The position numbers and the translations under genes are program-made. A DNA stretch of 64,000 nt, taken from the NCBI RefSeq assembly GCF_003428625.2, contig NZ_QVQT02000002.1, positions 655,026-719,025 of the forward strand. The letters run 5' to 3'. The notes beneath the pieces are model-generated. The model was not told the origin of the DNA. It made no database searches and saw nothing but the letters and a program-made list of their open reading frames with translations. The stretch is from Paracidobacterium acidisoli (GTDB lineage Bacteria > Acidobacteriota > Terriglobia > Terriglobales > Acidobacteriaceae). Shown here piece after piece: positions 1 through 7,276 of this stretch (position 1 is its first letter; every line of letters starts with the position of its first letter).

Positions 1-1
1 C

Positions 2-1189
2 GACCTTGCGCATAAACATGTCTTCATGCGCGTGGATTTCAACGTGCCGCTCACCGACGACGGCTCTGAGATCACCGACGACACCCGCATCCGCGAGACC
101 CTGCCTACTATCGAATACGCGCTGCGCCACAAGGCCAAGCTCATCCTCGCCTCGCACCTCGGCCGCCCCAAGGGCAAGGTGAACCCGAAGTACAGCCTGC
201 GCCCCGTCGTCGACCGGCTCCGCGTCCTGCTCGACCATCACCTCGGCGAAAAGATCAACGTTGCGTTTTCTCCCGACTGCGTCGGCGACATCGCCACCGA
301 GCTCTCGCGCCAGCTTGAGTCCGGCCAGGTTCTGCTGCTTGAAAACCTGCGCTTTCACGCCCAGGAAGAGGCCAACGATCCGGCCTTCGCCAAACAGCTC
401 GCCTCGCTCTGCGAGCTCTACGTCAACGACGCCTTCGGCAGCGCCCACCGCGCCCACGCCTCCACGGAGGGCATCACCCACTTCGTAAAGCAGTCCGCCG
501 CCGGCCTGCTCATGGAGAAGGAGCTGCAGTACCTCGGCAAGGCCCTCGAAGAGCCCGCCCGTCCCTTCGTCGCCATCCTCGGCGGCTCCAAGATCTCCGG
601 CAAAATCGACGTGATCAATAACCTGATCGACAAGGTGGACACCCTCATCATCGTCGGCGGCATGGCCTATACCTTCCAGCGCGCCCTCGGAGTCACCACC
701 GGTAAATCGCTCGTCGAAGAAGACAAGATCGGCGTCGCCAGAGAGGCGCTCGATAAGGCAAAGGCCAAAGGCGTGACCCTCCTGCTGCCCGTCGACAACA
801 TCCTCGCCGATGCCTTCTCCCCCGACGCCAAAACCCAGGCCTGGGATACCAGCAAAGACTTCCCCGCCGACTGGCAGGGCCTCGACATCGGTCCCGAAAG
901 CGTAAAGCTCTTCTCCGCCGAGATCGCCGAAGCCGAAACCATCGTCTGGAACGGCCCCGCCGGAGTCTTCGAGTTCCCCCGCTTCGCTGTCGGCACCAAC
1001 GCGATCGCCGAAGCCGTCGCCGCTAATCAGGATGCAGTCACCATCGTCGGCGGAGGCGATTCCGTCGCAGCGGTGAAACAGGCCGGCGTCGCCGACCGGA
1101 TCAAACACATCTCCACCGGCGGCGGAGCCAGCCTCGAATTCCTCGAAGGCAAAAAACTCCCCGGCGTCGAAGCACTGACGAATAAGTAA
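2..1189 (+). CDS. pgk: Phosphoglycerate kinase, 5'-truncated by the window edge
   Basis: Cytoplasmic glycolytic enzyme that transfers phosphate between 1,3-bisphosphoglycerate and ADP. The reading frame is open to the left edge, with DLAHKHVF before the first in-window ATG at 26, so the real start lies outside the window. Family motifs in order are [57 protein letters not shown] and [13 protein letters not shown], the last being the nucleotide-binding C-terminus. About 395 residues are visible, so only a few are missing. tpiA follows after an accessory block. The next 300 bases carry palindromic repeats and show no clear U-tract terminator. Confidence 0.97.
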   Translation, partial: DLAHKHVFMRVDFNVPLTDDGSEITDDTRIRETLPTIEYALRHKAKLILASHLGRPKGKVNPKYSLRPVVDRLRVLLDHHLGEKINVAFSPDCVGDIATELSRQLESGQVLLLENLRFHAQEEANDPAFAKQLASLCELYVNDAFGSAHRAHASTEGITHFVKQSAAGLLMEKELQYLGKALEEPARPFVAILGGSKISGKIDVINNLIDKVDTLIIVGGMAYTFQRALGVTTGKSLVEEDKIGVAREALDKAKAKGVTLLLPVDNILADAFSPDAKTQAWDTSKDFPADWQGLDIGPESVKLFSAEIAEAETIVWNGPAGVFEFPRFAVGTNAIAEAVAANQDAVTIVGGGDSVAAVKQAGVADRIKHISTGGGASLEFLEGKKLPGVEALTNK

Positions 1190-1273
1190 AGAACAAACAA
1201 CAAGTAAACGATGCCTAACAGGCCGCATCTGACAAAGCAAAAACTCAATCGAAGCCCGGTTTACCGGTAGAAG

Positions 1274-1421
1274 CACCGGGCTTCAGCCCGGTGAATAAAG
1301 CCAGGATTTTCGAGGGGCTTTAGCCCTGGACCGTTTCTTTATCATTTGTCAAACGCTGCTGGAATCAGATAGTGGGCCGATTGAAATTGGTTTTGTATCA
1401 GGGCACGACTTCAGTCGTGCC
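1274..1421. repeat. Cluster of TTCA-loop palindromes in the pgk downstream region
   Basis: The 308-base gap from 1190 to 1497 holds no gene. It contains two perfect 8+4+8 inverted repeats: CACCGGGC-TTCA-GCCCGGTG at 1274-1293 and GGCACGAC-TTCA-GTCGTGCC at 1402-1421. A shorter relative, GGGC-TTTA-GCCC, lies at 1315-1326. An imperfect GGGCTTTAGCC follows near 1444. The loop is conserved while the stems differ but stay paired, as in REP-type elements. A further copy lies at 48579-48592. Confidence 0.75.
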
Positions 1422-1497
1422 GCAGACATCAGAAAATGTGCCCGGGCTTTAGCCTCGAAGAATTATCCTGCGGTTACAGAAGCTACTGAATGTACCG

Positions 1498-2217
1498 ATG
1501 AACAAGCAAGTCATCATCGACGAAATTCGCCGCATTGCAGAATCTGATGGAGGGATTGCACCCGGAAGAGACAAATTTGAAAAAGAGACTGGCATCCGCG
1601 AAAGCAAGTGGCGCGGTATTTACTGGCTTAAGTGGTCTGAGGCAATCGTCGAAGCTGGATACAGTCCTCGTGAATTTCAGGCTGCATACGCAAAGGATCT
1701 GGTCTTATCTAAACTTGCTGGCCTTATCAGAAAAAAGGAGCGCTTTCCAACTAGTACGGAAATTCGGATGGAAAAGCAAATTGATCCCGAATTTCCATGG
1801 GACAGCGTTATTAGGCGCCTTGGTGCTAAGGCGACATTGATTCGTTTAGTTCGTGATTTTTGTCAAGATCGCGATGAATTTCGAGATATCGTCGAATTTT
1901 TGCCAGTTTCTCCTGAAATTCACGACGGTAAATCAGCTAATTATTCTCACAAATCAGAACTTGATGGATCGGTTTATTTACTCCGGTCGGGCAAGTTCTA
2001 CAAAATTGGCCATACCAGAGATATGGGCCGACGAAGTTACGACCTTCGGATTCAACTCCCGGAAAAAGGGATACTCGTTCACGAAATTAGAACCGATGAT
2101 CCAGAGGGTATAGAACAATATTGGCACCGTCGGTATGCAAATAAGCGCGCGAACGGCGAATGGTTTTCTTTAACGCAGGAAGACATTACAGTCTTCAGGC
2201 GTAGAAAATTTATGTAA
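1498..2217 (+). CDS. GIY-YIG nuclease-like protein with N-terminal repeat region
   Basis: A 239-residue protein. The C-terminal third (about 155-239) looks like a compact GIY-YIG/T5orf172-type nuclease domain: VYLLRSGKFYKIGHT, then a conserved R, LRIQLPEKG, a GIEQYWHRRY helix and the ending NGEWFSLTQEDITVFRRRKFM. The N-terminal half has two segments resembling homing-endonuclease-associated repeats (GIRESKWRGIYWLKWSEAI is one). DNA cleavage or DNA binding is inferred from the family; the substrate is unknown. The gene is clearly more AT-rich than its neighbours, which suggests horizontal acquisition. It starts with ATG and lies between pgk and a toxin-antitoxin pair. Confidence 0.72.
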   Translation: MNKQVIIDEIRRIAESDGGIAPGRDKFEKETGIRESKWRGIYWLKWSEAIVEAGYSPREFQAAYAKDLVLSKLAGLIRKKERFPTSTEIRMEKQIDPEFPWDSVIRRLGAKATLIRLVRDFCQDRDEFRDIVEFLPVSPEIHDGKSANYSHKSELDGSVYLLRSGKFYKIGHTRDMGRRSYDLRIQLPEKGILVHEIRTDDPEGIEQYWHRRYANKRANGEWFSLTQEDITVFRRRKFM

Positions 2218-2248
2218 AGGATCGAATGCGCAGCGCTTTCCCCATTCA

Positions 2249-2692
2249 TTACCCCGCCGCATTCATCGCCCGGAAATGCCCCTGCCCTGACATCTCCAGC
2301 AGCGCCTTATCCGCTGTCACCAGCGTGGCTCCCAGATGCCGCGCCGTCGCCACCAGTATCCGGTCCGCCGGGTCAGAGTGCATCTCCCACGGCAGCCGCG
2401 TGCTGGCAACCGCAATCTCCGGCTCCAGCGCAATCAGCCGGATGCCCGGCTTTTCCAGCACCTCGCGCAGCCATTCCATGACATCTGCCTTCAGCTTCAG
2501 CCGTCCCTTGCTGACAAGCAGTGCAATCTCCCAGGGCGAAATCGCCGAGACCGCGATTCGCTGCTCCCGCGCCGCCCGGTTGATCTCCCGTTTGGCCTGC
2601 GGTCCCAGCCTCGGATTCCCTTCGACCGACCACACCAGAGCATGCGTGTCGAGCAGGAGGGAAGGCGCTTTCCGCGAGGCCGGCTCTGTCAC
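2249..2692 (-). CDS. PIN-domain toxin (VapC-like) of a Phd/PIN toxin-antitoxin pair
   Basis: PIN-fold ribonuclease, 147 residues if translation begins at the GTG at 2692, whose bases overlap the antitoxin TGA as GTGA. A start five codons upstream at 2707 (ATG) is also possible. PIN acidic residues are visible in LLLDTHALVW near the N-terminus, SPWEIALLVSKGRL in the middle, and the C-terminal HSDPADRILVATARHLGATLVTAD. The arrangement of antitoxin first, overlap and PIN toxin second is typical of type II modules. The RNA target cannot be read from sequence. Confidence 0.88.
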   Translation of the reverse strand: MTEPASRKAPSLLLDTHALVWSVEGNPRLGPQAKREINRAAREQRIAVSAISPWEIALLVSKGRLKLKADVMEWLREVLEKPGIRLIALEPEIAVASTRLPWEMHSDPADRILVATARHLGATLVTADKALLEMSGQGHFRAMNAAG

Positions 2693-2916
2693 TGCGCCGC
2701 TTCCCACTCATTTTCCAGCGGAGAAATAATGTCGCCCTGCCACACAACGCTTCCCCGCATCGATCCCACGAGGTCGCCCTCAGGCGGCATTGGCACCACC
2801 TTCGCCACCGGCCTGCCATGTTTGGTAATCACCAGCGGCTCATTCGTCCGCGCAACTTCATCCAGCAGTTTCAGGCACTTCGACTTGAACTCCCCTGCCC
2901 CGATTGTGGTAGACAC
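2689..2916 (-). CDS. Phd/YefM-family antitoxin
   Basis: A 75-residue antitoxin with the Phd/YefM N-terminal DNA-binding fold: IGAGEFKSKCLKLLDEVART, then PLVITKHGRPVAKVVPM. It should bind the PIN toxin through its C-terminal tail and repress its own promoter. The start is GTG at 2916, chosen because GGGAGGAAGA (minus strand, 2930-2921) stands at Shine-Dalgarno distance. The ATG at 2921 is in another frame. It overlaps the downstream toxin gene. Confidence 0.88.
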   Translation of the reverse strand: MSTTIGAGEFKSKCLKLLDEVARTNEPLVITKHGRPVAKVVPMPPEGDLVGSMRGSVVWQGDIISPLENEWEAAQ

Positions 2917-2930
2917 AGCATCTTCCTCCC

Positions 2931-2959
2931 ATAGTCACCGACTATAGTCATATTATACT
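2931..2959. promoter_or_regulatory. Divergent promoter and operator of the Phd/PIN pair and tpiA
   Basis: A perfect palindrome GACTATAGTC (2940-2949) and direct repeats ATAGTCA (2931-2937 and 2944-2950) sit next to a minus-strand -10 hexamer TATAAT (2957-2952). A plus-strand TATACT (2954-2959) could serve tpiA. The palindrome lies where the antitoxin promoter would start transcription, so autorepression by the antitoxin is the likely use. No good -35 box was seen on either strand. Confidence 0.55.
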
Positions 2960-3057
2960 CTACGCCCATGAAAACCTGCCTGCCGCGCGAGTCGCCCTGT
3001 TTTCCAATCCTGCGAGCTCATCCACTAAAATCAAGTCGAGGAATTCATAAAAAAAAC

Positions 3058-3810
3058 ATGTCACGCAAACCACTCATCGCCGCCAACTGGAAAATGTATA
3101 AAACCCCCGCTCAGGCGCAGGAGTTCGTCTCCGCCTTTCTGCCGCTCGTCGCCGGCCATGACCGCGATGAGATCGTGCTCTGCCCCTCCGATACGTCGCT
3201 CGCGGCCGTCATCCCCGCCGTCGCCGGATCGAATATCGCCGTCGGCGGCCAGAACATGCACTTCGCGGATGAGGGAGCCTACACCGGCGAGACCTCGCCG
3301 CTCATGCTCAATGCCATCGGCGCCACGCACATCCTCATCGGCCACTCCGAGCGCCGCCAGTATTTCAACGAGACCGATGAGATGGTGAACAAAAAGCTTG
3401 CCACCGCGCTGAAGCACAAGCTCACGCCCATCGTCTGCATCGGTGAAGTTCTCGCCGAGCGCGAAGCCGGACACACCGACGAAGTCCTGCGCAAACAGAT
3501 CACCCTCGCCCTTACCGGCGTCACGCCCGAAGACGCTGAAGCCATCGTCGTCGCCTACGAGCCCGTCTGGGCCATCGGCACCGGCAAGACCGCCACGCCC
3601 GAGATGGCCGCTGAAGCCCACCTGCTCATCCGCAGCGAGATCGCCCGCCGCCTCGGCCGCAACATCGCCGACAGCATCCGCATTCTCTACGGCGGCAGTG
3701 TGAAGCCCGACAACGCCACCGCGCTCCTCAACCAGCCCGAGATCGACGGAGCCCTGGTCGGCGGCGCCAGCCTCGATCCGAACTCCTTCGCAAAGATCGT
3801 GAAGTACTAA
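3058..3810 (+). CDS. tpiA: Triosephosphate isomerase
   Basis: Interconverts dihydroxyacetone phosphate and glyceraldehyde 3-phosphate. The protein has 250 residues, the normal family length. The start is the ATG at 3058 (MSRKPLIAANWKMYKT); the frame is open upstream to 2968 but that part has no homology. Catalytic residues are visible: Asn10 and Lys12 in the first motif, His96 in IGHSERR and Glu168 in AYEPVWAIGTG. The phosphate-binding YGGSV and GGASL motifs follow. A GAGGAA lies 14 bases upstream, rather far for a Shine-Dalgarno site. It pairs with pgk across an accessory insertion. Confidence 0.97.
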   Translation: MSRKPLIAANWKMYKTPAQAQEFVSAFLPLVAGHDRDEIVLCPSDTSLAAVIPAVAGSNIAVGGQNMHFADEGAYTGETSPLMLNAIGATHILIGHSERRQYFNETDEMVNKKLATALKHKLTPIVCIGEVLAEREAGHTDEVLRKQITLALTGVTPEDAEAIVVAYEPVWAIGTGKTATPEMAAEAHLLIRSEIARRLGRNIADSIRILYGGSVKPDNATALLNQPEIDGALVGGASLDPNSFAKIVKY

Positions 3811-4023
3811 GACGAGCGAAGGAACGGTCAGCGAAGAATCGGTCAGCTGATAAAGAGGACAGCCGAAGGCCGGATGGCAAACTGCAGAAAACCAAACACG
3901 ACAGAGACAAAAGAAGGCTGCGGTTTCATCGACCGCAGCCTTTCTGTTTTCGCTGACCGCTTTTTAGCTGACCGGACTTTAGCTGGCTGCTTTATCAGCT
4001 GACTGCTTCATCAGCTGTCCGCT
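3811..4023. repeat. Divergent array of about 15-nt degenerate repeats around a terminator
   Basis: Between tpiA and the convergent Rieske gene, units of about 15 nt beginning CAGC (for example CAGCTGATAAAGAGGA and CAGCGAAGAATCGGT) repeat on the plus strand to the left. They recur on the minus strand to the right (five to six units). The pattern makes long inverted repeats, including the exact 14-mer GTCAGCTGATAAAG (3842-3855) and its complement at 3990-4003. A terminator hairpin sits in the centre. A related array lies at 6342-6470. Confidence 0.65.
3914..3950 (+). terminator. Rho-independent terminator after tpiA
   Basis: Arms AAGGCTGCGGT (3914-3924) and ACCGCAGCCTT (3932-3942) form an 11-bp stem with a 7-nt loop, followed by TTCTGTTTT-like T-rich sequence. 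It is centred between the convergent tpiA and Rieske genes. Confidence 0.8.
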
Positions 4024-4332
4024 TCACAGCTGAACCAATACATCCTCGCCCTCGACCTTCAGCTCGTACAGAGTCACCTTCACGTCAGGGTTGTGCACTG
4101 CCGCTCCGGTCTGCAGATCGAAGGTCCACGCGTGCCATGGACACACAATCTTTCCCTGCTCCACCAGCCCCTGCCCCAGCGGCCCTCCGCGGTGCGGACA
4201 CAGGTTATTCATCGCCGACAGCTTTCCATTCGCCATCGCAACGCAGATCTGCCGGTCTCCAACCTCAAACTCTTTTGCCTCGCCCTCCCACGGCAGCTCC
4301 GCCTTACTGCAAATCCTCACCAGTTCCGCCAT
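4024..4332 (-). CDS. Rieske [2Fe-2S] ferredoxin-like protein
   Basis: A 102-residue single-domain Rieske protein of the NirD/biphenyl-dioxygenase-ferredoxin type, expected to carry electrons in the cytoplasm. Cluster ligands are Cys45/His47 (NLCPHRGG) and Cys64/His67 (VCPWHAW). The frame is open upstream to 4458, but the start MAELVRICSKAEL at 4332 fits the family length and has GGGGAG about ten bases before it. No oxidoreductase partner is adjacent, so its redox partner is unknown. The gene is transcribed toward tpiA. Confidence 0.88.
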   Translation of the reverse strand: MAELVRICSKAELPWEGEAKEFEVGDRQICVAMANGKLSAMNNLCPHRGGPLGQGLVEQGKIVCPWHAWTFDLQTGAAVHNPDVKVTLYELKVEGEDVLVQL

Positions 4333-4430
4333 CTTTCTCACACTCCCCAGATTGGTCATCGCAAAATGAAATTTCGTCTCACATTCGCATGGAGCGAACC
4401 AGCAACACAGCGTGCTACGCTCAATCCAGA

Positions 4431-4607
4431 ATGCCTGAAGTACCGCCTGCGAATCCACCCGCGCCCGCTCAGCCCGCCACCGGCCTGTGGTGTCCCGTCT
4501 GCGCCCGCTCCGTCAGCGATCCGCTCGTCTGCGGAGACTGCTCCGCCGTCATCTGCCGCGTCTGCGGCACTCCGCTCGAGTCTCCCGACGAGCTGGCCTT
4601 CGGATAA
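4431..4607 (+). CDS. Small zinc-ribbon protein
   Basis: A 58-residue protein with a proline/alanine-rich N-terminus and three CxxC pairs (Cys21/24, 34/37 and 42/45), a pattern that fits a small zinc-binding ribbon. An in-frame ATG at 4389 would add 14 residues; 4431 is preferred because it begins directly before the Pro-rich linker. Its TAA overlaps the ATG of the next gene (TAATG), so the two are probably translationally coupled. The function is unknown. Confidence 0.62.
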   Translation: MPEVPPANPPAPAQPATGLWCPVCARSVSDPLVCGDCSAVICRVCGTPLESPDELAFG

Positions 4608-5560
4608 TGTCCTCCAAAACTCCATCGCGGAAAGCCGCAAAACCTTCAGCCGCAAAGCATCCTCCCGGATGGATCGATCCGCTCGCGCCGCAGCAGCCTC
4701 TCGTCAGCGGCCGGTGGCTGCTCTCCGCCATCGCTATCATGCTCGCCGCAGCCGCAGCCTGCGCTTACGGAGCGCTCTGCCTGCTCTTCTACCAGGGCCA
4801 GTGGCAGATGCTCTTCCACCCCTCGCGATCCGTCGCGCAGACACCATCCTCTGCCGGTCTCCACTACGACGATATCCGCTTCGACTACACCGAGACCGGC
4901 CTCGCGCGCCTCACCGGCTGGTGGATTCCCGCCGCGCCCAACGCCCGCTACAGTGCCGACACCATCCTCTACCTGCACGACGGAAAAGGCTCGCTCTCCG
5001 GCTGCCTTCCGCAGCTTACCGCCCTGCACCGTCTCGGCATCAGTGTCTTCGCCTTCGACTACCGCGGCTTCGGCAAAAGCTCCGGCGCGCATCCCACCGA
5101 GCGCACCGCGAATGACGATGCCGCAGCCGCCTGGTCGTACCTTACCGACACACGCCATCTCCCCGTCCGCTCCATCGCCGTCTACGGCCGCGGCACGGGA
5201 GCCACTTTCGCCGCCGCTCTGGCCGTGCGCTATGCGCCGCCCGCCGTCATCCTCGAAGACCCCAACCCGCCCGCTCGTGTAATCTTCCATGCCGATGCCC
5301 GCGCCCGCATATTGCCACTGTGGCTGTTACAAAACGAGTTCCTCGACCCCGCGCCTGCACTCGCACGCCTGAGCACACCCAAACTCTTCCTCGATGCAGG
5401 CTCCGCTCACGCCCGTACCGCCGAGCTTTGCAGCGCCGCCTCCGATCCAAAAATCTGTTCCGATCTGCGCGGAGCCGGAAGCGATCTCCGCGACGAAACC
5501 CTCCGCCGCTTCCTCGACCAGGTCTTCGCAGCACCGGCGGACACCGCTTCGCGGCTCTGA
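4607..5560 (+). CDS. Membrane-anchored alpha/beta-hydrolase-like protein, nucleophile apparently lost
   Basis: A 317-residue protein with a basic N-terminus and one membrane segment (about residues 36-62, WLLSAIAIMLAAAAACAYGA). A BEM46/ABHD13-like alpha/beta hydrolase core follows: LYLHDGKGS, FAFDYRGFGKSSG and VYGRGTGATFAAAL. The nucleophile elbow, normally GxSxG (for example YGRSLG), reads G-R-G-T-G here, with Gly196 where the catalytic Ser would be. It may be a non-catalytic fold or use another residue. The start at 4607 overlaps the zinc-ribbon stop codon. Confidence 0.75.
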   Translation: MSSKTPSRKAAKPSAAKHPPGWIDPLAPQQPLVSGRWLLSAIAIMLAAAAACAYGALCLLFYQGQWQMLFHPSRSVAQTPSSAGLHYDDIRFDYTETGLARLTGWWIPAAPNARYSADTILYLHDGKGSLSGCLPQLTALHRLGISVFAFDYRGFGKSSGAHPTERTANDDAAAAWSYLTDTRHLPVRSIAVYGRGTGATFAAALAVRYAPPAVILEDPNPPARVIFHADARARILPLWLLQNEFLDPAPALARLSTPKLFLDAGSAHARTAELCSAASDPKICSDLRGAGSDLRDETLRRFLDQVFAAPADTASRL

Positions 5561-5641
5561 ATCCGGAGCGCCCATACCCATCCAGGTCTTTGCGCCCGAA
5601 GAGCGCGCGCGAGGACGGCGAATCCCTGAGCCCCTGTATCC

Positions 5642-6337
5642 TTGAATTACGTGAACCCCGAACTCATCCGTATCTTTCAGGAGGAATACCGCGCCCTGCG
5701 TCCGCGTGCGCCCATGCCTCCCATCGAGGTCCGCTTCCGCCGCTTCACCAGCCTCAACACCACCATCCGCCTGCGCGAAGGGCATATGAAGGTCTCGCTC
5801 TCCGACCTGCTCGAAGGCGCTCCGGAGGCCATCCTGCGCGCCATCGCGCACATCCTCGTCGCCAAGCTCTACCGCAAACCCATCGACTCCGCGCACGCCG
5901 GACGCTACCGCCGCTTCACCACCAGCGAGGCCATGGTCCGCCAGAGCGAGCGCATCCGCCAGACACGCGGGCGCAAGCGCATCTCCACTCCGAAGGGCGA
6001 TCAGTACGATCTCGATGAAGTCTTTGAGAGCTTAAACCAGCGCTTCTTCCACGGGCTCATGGGCCGCCCGCAGCTTACGTGGAGCGAGTACACCGCGAAG
6101 CGCCTCCTCGGCCACTACGACCCGGCGCACAACACCATCATGATCAGCCGCGCCTTCGACCGGAAGAACACGCCGCGCTACGCCATCGAATACCTGATGT
6201 ACCACGAGATGCTGCACCTCCGTCATCCCGTGAAATCGAAGAACGGCCGGCGCTGCGTCCACTCCCGCGCCTTCCAGGCAGACGAAAAACTCTTCCCCGA
6301 TCTCGACCGCGCCCTCGCCTTTTTGAAGACACTGTAA
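5642..6337 (+). CDS. SprT-like zinc metallopeptidase-domain protein
   Basis: A 231-residue protein. The C-terminal half carries the SprT-like zinc site YHEMLHLRHP (HExxH form) and a later His-rich segment (GRRCVHSRAFQADE). The region before it (EVFESLNQRFFHGLMGRPQLTWS) matches the SprT opening helix, and ARTLGHYD-like sequence follows as RLLGHYDPAHNTI. The start is TTG at 5642 or GTG at 5651; an in-frame stop at 5627 excludes any ATG upstream. Its role is unknown; SprT-like proteins are often linked to protein-DNA crosslink repair, but no such link is visible here. Confidence 0.8.
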   Translation: MNYVNPELIRIFQEEYRALRPRAPMPPIEVRFRRFTSLNTTIRLREGHMKVSLSDLLEGAPEAILRAIAHILVAKLYRKPIDSAHAGRYRRFTTSEAMVRQSERIRQTRGRKRISTPKGDQYDLDEVFESLNQRFFHGLMGRPQLTWSEYTAKRLLGHYDPAHNTIMISRAFDRKNTPRYAIEYLMYHEMLHLRHPVKSKNGRRCVHSRAFQADEKLFPDLDRALAFLKTL

Positions 6338-6341
6338 GGAG

Positions 6342-6470
6342 GCACAGAGCGGCCAGCGCAGAAGCGGTCAGGAAAAAGCGATCAGCCCCAAAAACATCAG
6401 TGGTTTATTTCAGATTTAACCAGCCGTCTTATCGCTGGCCGTTTCACCACTGGCCGTGTTTCTCCTGACT
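6342..6470. repeat. Second divergent array of 15-nt units
   Basis: Downstream of the SprT-like gene, CGGCCAGCG (6350-6358) pairs with CGCTGGCCG (6433-6441) and GTCAGGA (6367-6373) pairs with TCCTGAC (6463-6469). Units of about 15 nt starting CAGC/CAGT run on the plus strand to the left and the minus strand to the right. The centre has TGGTT/AACCA arms. The organisation is like the array at 3811-4023. Confidence 0.58.
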
Positions 6471-6491
6471 GATTTATGCATGCAATGCAGT

Positions 6492-6509
6492 CAATGCTAT
6501 CATTGCTGT
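6492..6509 (+). promoter_or_regulatory. FitA-type operator and likely leaderless promoter
   Basis: An inverted repeat CAATG-CTAT-CATTG (6492-6505) overlaps an extended -10 element TGC-TATCAT (6495-6503). The antitoxin ATG at 6510 lies at the expected transcription start, and no Shine-Dalgarno site precedes it. This suggests a leaderless mRNA autoregulated by the antitoxin. Confidence 0.48.
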
Positions 6510-6788
6510 ATGGCTACACTTACCATCCGCAAACTCGACGACTCCGTCAAGGCAAAGCTGCGTATCCGCGCCGCCGAGCACGGCCGCTCCATGGAAGAGG
6601 AAGCGCGGGAGATCCTGAGCGATGCGATCGCACCCTCGCCGGTACCGCGTGAAATGAACATGGCCGACCGTATCCGCCGTCGCTTCGCCCCGCTCGGCGG
6701 CGTCGAGCTGAACCTTCCTGAGCGCCTCATGGCGCGTGAGCCAGTCGATTTCAGCGGGCCCGAGTACGGCACATACGACGATGAGTAG
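6510..6788 (+). CDS. FitA-type ribbon-helix-helix antitoxin
   Basis: A 92-residue antitoxin. The N-terminus MATLTIRKLDDSVKAKLRIR followed by AAEHGRSMEEEAREILSDA is the ribbon-helix-helix fold of FitA-like antitoxins. The C-terminal part (ADRIRRRFAPLGGVELNLPE and following) would wrap the PIN toxin. The start at 6510 matches the family N-terminus. The upstream in-frame extension to 6456 is Cys-rich and implausible. Its last eight bases overlap the toxin gene. Confidence 0.88.
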   Translation: MATLTIRKLDDSVKAKLRIRAAEHGRSMEEEAREILSDAIAPSPVPREMNMADRIRRRFAPLGGVELNLPERLMAREPVDFSGPEYGTYDDE

Positions 6789-7227
6789 TGCCACTCCCGA
6801 TCCCATTCTGATCGTCGATACGAACGTCCTGTCCGAAGCGATGCGTCCTAAGCCCTCTGCCATCGTGCTCCGATGGCTGGCGCAGCAGCCTGTGGAATGT
6901 CTGTACACCACATCGATCACCCAGGCGGAAATTCTTTCGGGAATTGAGCGCATGCCTGCAGGCCGAAGGCGCAGAAATCTTTACGCTCACGCTGAAGCCA
7001 TGTTCAGGGAAGACTTCGCCGGCAGAATCTTCCCCTTCGCCAGCGAAGATACTGCAGCGTATGCGCACATTGCTGCTCAAAGAAAAGCGAAAGGCCGGCC
7101 TCTCAAAGAGTTCGATAATCAGATCGCCGCCATCGCCCGCTCCCGCGGCGCAGCGCTCGCCACCCGCAACATCCGCGACTTTGAAGGCTGCGGCATCCGC
7201 CTTATCAATCCCTGGGAGACGAAGTAG
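6781..7227 (+). CDS. FitB-type PIN-domain toxin
   Basis: A 148-residue PIN ribonuclease of the FitB/VapC class. The acidic centre is visible as LIVDTNVLSE (Asp13), TSITQAEILSGIERMP, FDNQIAAIARSRGA and the C-terminal ATRNIRDFEGCGIRLINPW, which is characteristic of FitB-like proteins. The start ATG at 6781 overlaps the antitoxin stop (ATGAGTAG), so translation is coupled. Its end converges with lgt. Confidence 0.9.
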   Translation: MSSATPDPILIVDTNVLSEAMRPKPSAIVLRWLAQQPVECLYTTSITQAEILSGIERMPAGRRRRNLYAHAEAMFREDFAGRIFPFASEDTAAYAHIAAQRKAKGRPLKEFDNQIAAIARSRGAALATRNIRDFEGCGIRLINPWETK

Positions 7228-7241
7228 CGAATCTGGGTCCA

Positions 7242-7260
7242 TTCTTCCCGAAAGGAAGAA
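7242..7260. terminator. Small hairpin between convergent fitB-like and lgt genes
   Basis: TTCTTCC (7242-7248) and GGAAGAA (7254-7260) pair around a CGAAA loop. There is no T-run on either side, so termination here is only a suggestion from its position between convergent genes. Confidence 0.35.
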
Positions 7261-7276
7261 CCGCAGGGCAATCCTT

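Noticed and set aside
3811-4023. Possible CRISPR array
   Set aside because: Units are degenerate and contiguous, with no unique spacers, and they occur in both orientations.
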